From NCBI GenBank assembly GCA_020425885.1, contig JAGQRA010000562.1, positions 1 through 6,480 of the forward strand: 6,480 nucleotides of DNA. The letters run 5' to 3'. The translations under genes and the position numbers were made by a program. This DNA comes from Planctomycetota bacterium. GTDB lineage: Bacteria; Planctomycetota; UBA1135; UBA2386. Below are positions 1 through 5,647 of this stretch, one piece after another. The notes beneath the pieces were generated by a model. That model ran no database searches, had not been told where the DNA came from, and was given only the letters and a program-made list of their open reading frames with translations. The first letter of the stretch is position 1. Each line of letters starts with the position of its first letter.

Positions 1-121
1 ACCGCAGCCTGCTGCGCCTGCCAAGGCGGTGCAGGCGCCGTCAACCACTCGCAAACGGGACATTCACCCTCGCCTTGCCAGTGCCCAGGGCCTTGCCGCT
101 CCTCCAGATGAATAGTCCGGG
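1..121. other. Window edge, no gene assigned (possible 3' end of a + strand gene)
   Basis: All three + strand frames are open from the window edge to closely spaced stops: 109-111 in frame 1, 113-115 in frame 2 and 123-125 in frame 3. The frame 2 reading is a Pro/Ala-rich tail ending in PPDE, like a disordered protein C-terminus. The frame 1 reading is Cys-rich, and the frame 3 reading has the highest GC at third codon positions, so the frame cannot be chosen. If a gene does end here it converges on the kinase gene and stops within a few bases of the kinase stop codon at 122-124. I see no terminator hairpin with a T-run. Confidence 0.25.
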
Positions 122-2689
122 CTAGCGATCGAGCCGCCGCGCCGCGCGCAATCCGATGTTGCCCTGGCGATGCGTCAGCAGCGTCGTGTTGCGGTGCGAT
201 ACCCGGCAGCTCCGCAGCGGTTCGGTCCAGCTGCCGCCGCGGCAGACCCGACGATCGGCGGCTTTGCCGAGCAGGCGGCCGGTGCCGTTCTCGACGCCAT
301 CGTCGTAGCTGCCCGGTTCGTCGAGCGTCCATTCCCTGACGTTGCCGATCACCTCGTGCAGTCCGAACGCGTTGGCGCGCAGGGTTCCGATCGGGCAGTG
401 CACGACGTGGCCGTCCTCGAACTCGATCCAGTCGATCACGTCCTTGCGGAAGTACTCGAACTGCCCGGCGGTGCCGTCGGCGATGTTGGCGGCGACAGGC
501 AGGCCGTCATGCGCACGCAACGTCTCACGGTCGTCGCCCGTGAACCAGATCGAATCCGTGCCGCCGCGGGCGCCGTACTCCCATTGCGCTTCGGTCGGCA
601 GCGTCAGTCCCATGCGCGTCATCAGGTGCCAGGCCTGATGCCAGTAGACGTTCTCGACCGGATGCGACAGCGTGACGCGGCCCAGTTCGGGCGGGGCCGG
701 CGGCGACATGCCGGGATGGTGGAGGCTCGGGTTGTCGCCGTCGCCGAGGCGCATCCACTGCGCCTGCGTGATCTCGTGCTTGCCGAGGAAGAACGGCTCG
801 AGCTGCACCGCCACGGGTGGCCCTTCGTTGGCCGCCGCCGCGGGGTCGAAGCGGGCACCGTGCGGGTCGCTGGCCTGGGCTCCGATGACGAACGGGCCAC
901 CGGGGAGCAGCACGAGCACGATGGCGCTGCCGTCCTCGAGCATGAGCCGGGCCGAAGCGGGATCCCGCTGCGGCACCGTGCCCGAGCGCAGGAAGGCGAA
1001 CTCCTCGAGGCCGCTGTCCGGGTCGGGGCCGAGCGGAACGAGTCCGGTCTGCGGCTGCAGGTCGAGGCCGCCGTAGCCGGGTCGGTCGGCGACGCGCTGC
1101 CGGCAACGCTGCCATGCCGCCGCGTGGTCGTCGCACGAGAGCTTGCGGACCTGCGCGGCCCAGTCGCGGCCGCGCCGGATGCGGCCGATCCAGCCGCCCT
1201 GTGGGTCGTCGAAGCCGCGCGACCTGAGCCAGCCCTCGATTCGCTCCCTGGCGGCGAGCAGGTACTCTGAATCGTCGCCGGCAGGTCCGGCCAGGGCGGC
1301 GACCCCATCGTCGACCTCGCGCAGCCAGCGCTCGAGTGCCGGCAGGTTCTCGGGCGTCTCGACCAACGCATCCTCGACCACGGCGCGCCTGAGCTCGTCG
1401 GCCTTGACGACGAACAGGACCTGGTCGACGTGCTCTTGTCGCGCCGCCGCCAAGCTCGAGCTGGCCTTCGCTTCGAGCCCCAGCCACAGCGCCGCGAAGG
1501 CGCACAGCAGCACGATCGCTGCGGCGGTCACCGGCAGCCGGTGGCGCTGCAGCAGCTTGCGTAGGCGATAGGCGATGGTCGGCGGGCCGGCCAGCACCGG
1601 CTCGCGGCGCAGGTAGCGCTCGAGATCGGCGGCGAGTTCGGCCGCCGAGCCGTAGCGGCGATCGGGTTCCTTGGCCATCGCGGCCAGCACGATCCAATCG
1701 AGGTCGGTGCGCAATTCGCGACCGAGGGACTCGGTCGTCGTGCCGCATCGTCTCGCGCACTCGGTCGCGGCCGGCGATTGCGTCGTCAGGCGGTGGCTGG
1801 GTCGCGGCGGCGACTCGTCGCGGACGACGCGTTCGAACTCACCCCAGGACAACGTCCGCAGCCGCGCCGAGGCGAACGGCAGCTCGCCGGTCAGCAGCTC
1901 GTAGAGCATCACGCCGAGCGAGTAGACGTCGGTGCGGGTGTCGATGGCCTGCGGTCGACCCGCGGCCTGCTCGGGCGACATGTACTCGCGGGTGCCGCCG
2001 ACCTGGCCGTCCGCGGTGACGAGGTCGCCACCGTGGGCCGCGCGGTCGCTGGCCCGGGCGATACCGAAGTCGATGATCTTCGGCACCGGTTCGCCGTCGC
2101 GGTCGACGACGAGGACGTTGGCGGGCTTGAGGTCACGGTGGATGACGAGTTTGCGGTGGGCGTGGTCGACGCCGGCGCAGATGCGCTGGAACAGCCGGAT
2201 GCGGGCCTCGATCGACAGCCGATGCCGATCGCAGAACGTGCCGAGGTCGACGCCGTGCACGAGCTCCATCGCCAGGTAGGGCTCGCCGCGGTCGGTGACA
2301 CCGGCGCCGTGCACCTTGGCGATGCACTCGTGATCCATGGCGGCGAGCGCCTGGACCTCGAACTCGAAGCGCCGCCGGCTGGTCTCGCCGTGGATGCCGC
2401 CGTGCAGCACCTTGAGCGCCACCGGCAGCACGAGATTGTCCTGCGGGAATTCGGCGCGATAGACGACCCCCATGCCGCCCTCGCCGATGCGATCGAGGAT
2501 CCGATAGGGGCCGACCTGGCCGCCCGGCAGCGAGCCCGCGGCCTGCAGCGCCTGGCGCACGGCCTGCTCGACGCGTCTCGTCTCGGGGCCGTCGGCGTCT
2601 GCGGTCATGGCATCGGTGGTCGGTGAGGGTCCGCTCCCGTCGGCCGGAATTCTGGCCGGATGCGTTCGCTTGGCAAGCCGACCGACCAT
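122..2689 (-). CDS. Membrane-anchored Hanks-type Ser/Thr kinase with C-terminal SUMF1/FGE-like domain
   Basis: This is an 855-residue protein kinase predicted to phosphorylate Ser/Thr on a protein partner at the inner face of the membrane. The kinase domain spans about residues 60-360. It has glycine loop GEGGMG (69-74), ATP-binding Lys93 in VALKVL, catalytic loop HRDLKPAN (184-191, Asp186), DFG (207-209) and SPE in place of APE (238-240). It is an RD kinase with a full catalytic set, so probably active; Thr233 in the activation loop is a candidate autophosphorylation site. A hydrophobic segment at about 385-404 predicts one membrane helix. Residues about 410-585 are unrecognised. Residues about 588-852 are FGE/SUMF1-like: PFFLGKHEIT, LPTEAQWEYGARGG, NAFGLHEVIGNVREW, CRGGSW and a terminal IGLRAAR. 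The Cys pair of true formylglycine-generating enzyme is not evident, so this is more likely a binding or sensory domain than an oxidase. The start at 2689 is supported by AGGAGA just upstream. The gene diverges from the sigma factor gene across 41 bp. Confidence 0.93.
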   Translation of the reverse strand: MVGRLAKRTHPARIPADGSGPSPTTDAMTADADGPETRRVEQAVRQALQAAGSLPGGQVGPYRILDRIGEGGMGVVYRAEFPQDNLVLPVALKVLHGGIHGETSRRRFEFEVQALAAMDHECIAKVHGAGVTDRGEPYLAMELVHGVDLGTFCDRHRLSIEARIRLFQRICAGVDHAHRKLVIHRDLKPANVLVVDRDGEPVPKIIDFGIARASDRAAHGGDLVTADGQVGGTREYMSPEQAAGRPQAIDTRTDVYSLGVMLYELLTGELPFASARLRTLSWGEFERVVRDESPPRPSHRLTTQSPAATECARRCGTTTESLGRELRTDLDWIVLAAMAKEPDRRYGSAAELAADLERYLRREPVLAGPPTIAYRLRKLLQRHRLPVTAAAIVLLCAFAALWLGLEAKASSSLAAARQEHVDQVLFVVKADELRRAVVEDALVETPENLPALERWLREVDDGVAALAGPAGDDSEYLLAARERIEGWLRSRGFDDPQGGWIGRIRRGRDWAAQVRKLSCDDHAAAWQRCRQRVADRPGYGGLDLQPQTGLVPLGPDPDSGLEEFAFLRSGTVPQRDPASARLMLEDGSAIVLVLLPGGPFVIGAQASDPHGARFDPAAAANEGPPVAVQLEPFFLGKHEITQAQWMRLGDGDNPSLHHPGMSPPAPPELGRVTLSHPVENVYWHQAWHLMTRMGLTLPTEAQWEYGARGGTDSIWFTGDDRETLRAHDGLPVAANIADGTAGQFEYFRKDVIDWIEFEDGHVVHCPIGTLRANAFGLHEVIGNVREWTLDEPGSYDDGVENGTGRLLGKAADRRVCRGGSWTEPLRSCRVSHRNTTLLTHRQGNIGLRAARRLDR

Positions 2690-2692
2690 GTT

Positions 2693-2698
2693 TCTCCT
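2693..2698 (-). promoter_or_regulatory. Ribosome binding site of the kinase gene
   Basis: Read on the minus strand, AGGAGA lies 3 bases before the ATG at 2689-2687. It is the best Shine-Dalgarno match in the window and fixes this start over the in-frame Met at residue 28. Confidence 0.7.
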
Positions 2699-2718
2699 GG
2701 AGTATGCTCGCGCCCTGC

Positions 2719-2722
2719 GAGG
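2719..2722 (+). promoter_or_regulatory. Ribosome binding site of the sigma factor gene
   Basis: GAGG lies 8 bases before the ATG at 2731. It supports this start over in-frame upstream starts such as 2623, which would overlap the 5' end of the divergent kinase gene. Confidence 0.5.
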
Positions 2723-2730
2723 ACCGATCC

Positions 2731-3366
2731 ATGAGTGACCCCGACAACACTGATCCGGAAGGTGCCGCGCAGGGTGTCGAGCCGTTCGTCGGCGACTTCC
2801 TCGCCAGGCACCGCCGTCAATTGCTCGACCATGCCCGCTGGCTGATGCGCGGGCGGCCGCGGCTGCCGGACCCCGAGGACGTGGTCCAGGCCGCGTCGTT
2901 GAGTTTCTGCCTCTACATCCGGCGGCAGAATCACGACGTCGTCGACCGCGGCCTGCTGACGTTGGCCCGGCAGTGCGTCGAGACCGCGCTGTCGGACGTG
3001 ATCAAGTGGCAGGCGGCCAAGAAGCGGGCCGACGAGGGCCGCGCCCGGCAGCTGCCGCCGAGCGAGGTGGCGCCGCCCGTGACGGGGCCCGGTCCGGCGA
3101 CCGCGGCCGTCAATGCCGAGCGTGTCGGCAACCGCCAGCGCGCCGTGCTCGACGCGATGCAGACCCTCGATCCGCTGGATCGCCGCATCATGGAGCTGCG
3201 CCTCGAGGACGACGACTTCTTCACCTTCGCCCGCATCGGCGAGCTGGTCGGCATGCAGCCCGACGCGGTGCGCATGCGCTACCGCCGCGTCATCGATCGG
3301 CTGAAGCCGGTGCTGCTGTGCTCGCTCGCCGGCGACAGCGAGATCGAGCGGCTGGCGAACGAGTAG
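2731..3366 (+). CDS. ECF-like RNA polymerase sigma factor
   Basis: This is a 211-residue sigma-70-family protein with only regions 2 and 4, the size and layout of an ECF sigma factor that redirects RNA polymerase to a small promoter set. Region 2 is about residues 22-95, with the core-binding motif LPDPEDVVQAASLSF (45-59) matching the usual DAEDLVQE. The DPED acids are kept, but the Glu expected after VQ is Ala54. A polar, Pro/Ala-rich linker runs from about 103 to 132. Region 4 is about 136-193: LDPLDRRIMELRL followed by a helix-turn-helix (ARIGELVGMQPDAVRMRYRR). The start at 2731 has GAGG upstream. No anti-sigma factor gene is adjacent; the divergent neighbour is instead a Hanks-type kinase, a pairing known from ECF groups regulated by kinases. 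Phosphorylation control is therefore inferred, not shown. Promoter targets are unknown. Confidence 0.85.
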   Translation: MSDPDNTDPEGAAQGVEPFVGDFLARHRRQLLDHARWLMRGRPRLPDPEDVVQAASLSFCLYIRRQNHDVVDRGLLTLARQCVETALSDVIKWQAAKKRADEGRARQLPPSEVAPPVTGPGPATAAVNAERVGNRQRAVLDAMQTLDPLDRRIMELRLEDDDFFTFARIGELVGMQPDAVRMRYRRVIDRLKPVLLCSLAGDSEIERLANE

Positions 3367-3376
3367 AGGCGGGAGG

Positions 3377-3452
3377 CGGGTCAGCTGCCGGGCAGCTGCT
3401 GCTTGAGGAAGGCCCGGGTCAGCTGCCTGGCAGCTGCTGCTTGAGGAAGGCC
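3377..3452. repeat. 38-bp perfect-period tandem duplication (37/38 identical)
   Basis: Unit 1 is 3377-3414 and unit 2 is 3415-3452, directly abutting, with one difference (G at 3390, T at 3428). Unit 2 covers the stop codon and last codons of the STAS gene (FLKQQLPGS); unit 1 lies past the stop in the convergent gap. The period is not a multiple of three, and unit 2 keeps its stop, so the protein is not lengthened. Each unit contains an 8-bp inverted repeat, CAGCTGCC-N-GGCAGCTG (3382-3398 and 3420-3436), and the single difference is the central N. Confidence 0.92.
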
Positions 3453-4186
3453 ATGTCCTCGGCGAACTGCGTCAGCGCGGCGCGCTCGCTCTCCTTGATC
3501 TTGACGAACTTCGCCGACACCTTGACCGTGCCGTCGCCGACGTCCTCGACCGCCCCGATCTGGCCGGTGCACTCGAAGAAGCCCTTCTTGATCATCTTGA
3601 CCTGGAACTTGAGGCTGAGCTCGCTGTCCTTGAAGAACAGCTGCTTGGCCTGATCGGACGTGAGGCCGTCCTTGTCGCCGCTCCAGGTGAAGGTGGCGTG
3701 ATTGCCGTCGACGTTGGCCATGGTGCCGACCAGCTGCTTGGCCCGCTTGGTGGCGCCGAGCATCTTGTTGCGGACGTCGTCGGGGAAAGTGATCAGCACC
3801 TTCTGCTGGTCGACCGGCGCGTCGCCGGCCAGCTCCTTGCGGTTGATGTCCTTGATGATCGCCTTGACCGCCTCGTCCTCGGTGTTGTAGACCGAGATCA
3901 GCTTGTCGATGCCGACCTTGCTGATGACGTCGCGCACGAACGGCGAGGGGTGACCGATGACGAGATCTCCGCCCTCGGCCCGGCAGCGCTTGTGGGCCTT
4001 GATCATGGCGCCCAGCGCCGTCGAGTTGATGAACTTGACGAGGCGCATCTCGATGATCAGGTGGCTGGTGCCGTGATCGATCTGGCTCTCGACCTCCTCG
4101 ATGAGGGCCGGGCAGTAGAAGGTGTCGAACTCGCCCTTGAGGGTGAGCACGGCGTAGTCGTCGTGATTGGAAGTATCGATCTTCAT
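3419..4186 (-). CDS. STAS-domain (anti-sigma factor antagonist-like) protein with PilZ-like C-terminal region
   Basis: This is a 255-residue soluble protein with no signal peptide. Residues 1-112 form a STAS domain: YAVLTLKGEFDTFYCPALIEEV, then IIEMRLVKFINSTALGAMI, then GGDLVIGHPSPFVRDVISKVGIDKLISVY. Such domains bind anti-sigma kinases in partner switching and are controlled by phosphorylation at the DSSG loop. Here that loop is N54-S55-T56-A57, so Thr56 takes the usual phospho-Ser position. Residues about 125-255 are a second domain; its end (VKVSAKFVKIKESERAAL, followed by a helix) resembles the last strand and helix of PilZ domains. I do not see the RxxxR c-di-GMP motif, so ligand binding is doubtful and the assignment is tentative. 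The start at 4186 fits the STAS N-terminus but has no clear Shine-Dalgarno; an in-frame TTG at 4252 would add 22 basic residues unlike the family. The gene diverges from a PP2C phosphatase gene and converges on the sigma gene. Confidence 0.85.
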   Translation of the reverse strand: MKIDTSNHDDYAVLTLKGEFDTFYCPALIEEVESQIDHGTSHLIIEMRLVKFINSTALGAMIKAHKRCRAEGGDLVIGHPSPFVRDVISKVGIDKLISVYNTEDEAVKAIIKDINRKELAGDAPVDQQKVLITFPDDVRNKMLGATKRAKQLVGTMANVDGNHATFTWSGDKDGLTSDQAKQLFFKDSELSLKFQVKMIKKGFFECTGQIGAVEDVGDGTVKVSAKFVKIKESERAALTQFAEDMAFLKQQLPGS

Positions 4187-4223
4187 GAGAGGGGTGCCGT
4201 ATCGGTGTGAGCCGAGAGCCCGG

Positions 4224-4252
4224 ATTCTGTCCCGGCGACCCGATTCTTGCAA
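4224..4252 (-). promoter_or_regulatory. Candidate sigma-70-like promoter for the STAS gene
   Basis: On the minus strand, TTGCAA (4252-4247) and CAGAAT (4229-4224) are separated by 17 bases, each matching 4 of 6 consensus positions. Transcription would begin near 4217, leaving a leader of about 30 bases. The match is modest and could be chance. Confidence 0.3.
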
Positions 4253-4276
4253 CGCGGATAAGCTGCATCGTGCAAG
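4246..4276. promoter_or_regulatory. Inverted repeat in divergent control region (possible operator)
   Basis: CTTGCA (4246-4251) and TGCAAG (4271-4276) are perfect 6-bp arms with a 19-bp spacer, inside the 123-bp gap between the divergent STAS and phosphatase genes. The left arm overlaps the candidate -35 box of the STAS gene. The arms are short, so this is only suggestive. Confidence 0.2.
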
Positions 4277-4309
4277 GCGGTGTGGTGCTGGCTACAGTCG
4301 TCGCGATCG

Positions 4310-5647
4310 ATGAAGAAATTCTGGTTCTGGAAGCGCGACGAGGAATCCGGGCCGAGTGTGCCGCGGGCGACCGAACCGGACGAGTCCGGCCTGTGGACCG
4401 GCGATTCGGCGGAGGACGCCCGGTCGCTGGATATCCTGCTCGACACGATCGCGGCGGTCTCGGCCAATATCGATCTCGATGGCGTGTTGCGCGACATCGT
4501 CGATCGCTCGCTGCAGGTCACACGGGCCGAGCGCGCGATCCTGCTGCTCGGGGACGGTTCCGAGACGCTCAGCGTGCGGGTGGCACAGGACCGTGAAGGG
4601 GAGTCGCTGACCGGTGACCTGCAGTGGAGTCGCAGCCTGGTCCGGCGCTGCCTCGAAGGCAACGCCGCGGTGCGATCCGTGGTCCAGTCCGATCAGGAAG
4701 CGCTCGAGATCGGCCAATCGGTCTACGACCTCAAGCTCCGGGCCGTGATGTGCGCGCCGATGATCGCCCAGGATCGGGTCGTGGGGGTCATCTATGTCGA
4801 CTCGAGGGCGATGCGGCGCGAATTCTCGGCCCGCGACCTCGGCCTGTTCGGTGCCATCTCGGCCCAGCTCGCGATCGCGGTCGAGAACGCCCGCCTGCAC
4901 GCCGATTCGCTGGAGAAGGTCAAGCTGCAGAAGGACATCGAGATCGCGCGTCGCATCCAGCAGCACCTGCTGCCGGCCGTGCCGCGGGTTGCCGGGTTGG
5001 ACTTCGGGCTGCGTTACGTCGCCGCCGAGCAGGCCTCGGGCGATACCTATGACTTCATGCCGATGCGCGACGGCCGCTTCGCCGTGATGATCGGCGACGT
5101 CACCGGTCATGGCGTCGGTTCGGCGCTGCTGACCCACACCGTGCAGGCGGCCCTCGGCAGCTATCTCGAACTGCTCGACGACGGCGGCGACATCGTGACC
5201 CGGCTCAATCGTCGGCTGGTGCAGAGCGTCGAGACCGGCAACTTCATGTCGCTGCTGCTGGTCGTCCTCGATCCGGCGGCGAAGACGATGCGCTACGTCA
5301 ACGCCGGTCATCCCGGCCTGCTGCACTGCACCGCCGCGGGGGTCCGGGTACACGAGCGCACCGGCATGGTCCTCGGCGTCGTCGACGATCAGGTCTACGA
5401 GCTGAGTCCGGAGATCGAACTGCGGGCCGGCGACCTGCTGTTCCTGCATACCGACGGCATCGACGAGGCGATGTCGCCGCAGCGCGAGCCGTTCGGCACT
5501 GAGCGGCTGCACGAGGTCCTGCACCGACTGCGCGCCGGCTCGGCCGAGTCGGTGCTCGCCGGCATCGATGAGGCGGTGCGCAAGCACACGGGCGGCGCCG
5601 CGGTCGAGGACGATTCGACGATGATCGCCGTCAAACTGCCAGAATGA
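4310..5647 (+). CDS. GAF-domain SpoIIE/RsbU-type PP2C protein phosphatase
   Basis: This is a 445-residue cytoplasmic phosphatase predicted to remove phosphate from Ser/Thr of a STAS-domain antagonist. Residues about 40-195 form a GAF sensor domain: NIDLDGVLRDIVDRSLQVT, then LRAVMCAPMIAQDRVVGVIYVD, then the closing helix LAIAVENARL. A signalling helix (about 196-222, ending RRIQQHLLP) joins it to the PP2C domain (about 230-445). All metal-site motifs are present: SGDTYDF (Asp245, Asp248), IGDVTGHG (Asp263), NAGHP (331-335), HTDGIDEAM (Asp382) and EDDST (Asp434, Asp435). The enzyme therefore looks active, with GAF input of unknown ligand. The start at 4310 (MKKFWFWKRD) has only a weak ribosome-binding site. 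The divergent neighbour is a STAS protein, the natural substrate class. No RsbW-like HATPase kinase lies in the window. The stop overlaps the next gene's start. Confidence 0.92.
   Translation: MKKFWFWKRDEESGPSVPRATEPDESGLWTGDSAEDARSLDILLDTIAAVSANIDLDGVLRDIVDRSLQVTRAERAILLLGDGSETLSVRVAQDREGESLTGDLQWSRSLVRRCLEGNAAVRSVVQSDQEALEIGQSVYDLKLRAVMCAPMIAQDRVVGVIYVDSRAMRREFSARDLGLFGAISAQLAIAVENARLHADSLEKVKLQKDIEIARRIQQHLLPAVPRVAGLDFGLRYVAAEQASGDTYDFMPMRDGRFAVMIGDVTGHGVGSALLTHTVQAALGSYLELLDDGGDIVTRLNRRLVQSVETGNFMSLLLVVLDPAAKTMRYVNAGHPGLLHCTAAGVRVHERTGMVLGVVDDQVYELSPEIELRAGDLLFLHTDGIDEAMSPQREPFGTERLHEVLHRLRAGSAESVLAGIDEAVRKHTGGAAVEDDSTMIAVKLPE

Noticed and set aside
170..1270. 366-codon + strand open frame opposite the kinase C-terminal domain
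   Set aside because: Antisense shadow of the SUMF1-like coding region; no motif or ribosome-binding site, and overlap is total.
1778..2626. 282-codon + strand open frame opposite the kinase domain
   Set aside because: Antisense shadow of the well-supported kinase motifs, with biased Val/Asp/Ala/Arg composition.
2670..2708. TTGGCA and TATGCT as a promoter for the sigma gene
   Set aside because: The boxes are 27 bases apart, far beyond the usual 16-18.
3367..3418. Rho-independent terminator between the convergent sigma and STAS genes
   Set aside because: The inverted repeat has almost no loop and is not followed by a T-run on either strand.
3381..4268. 295-codon minus-strand frame overlapping the STAS gene and ending in a second FLKQQLPGS
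   Set aside because: It is an out-of-frame reading of the STAS gene; the matching tail arises only because the 38-bp duplication shifts frame. Its body is Arg/Gln/Gly-rich noise.
4270..4298. Possible + strand promoter for the phosphatase (GTGCAA, 17 bases, TACAGT)
   Set aside because: Only 3 of 6 and 4 of 6 consensus matches, and transcription would start about 5 bases before the ATG.
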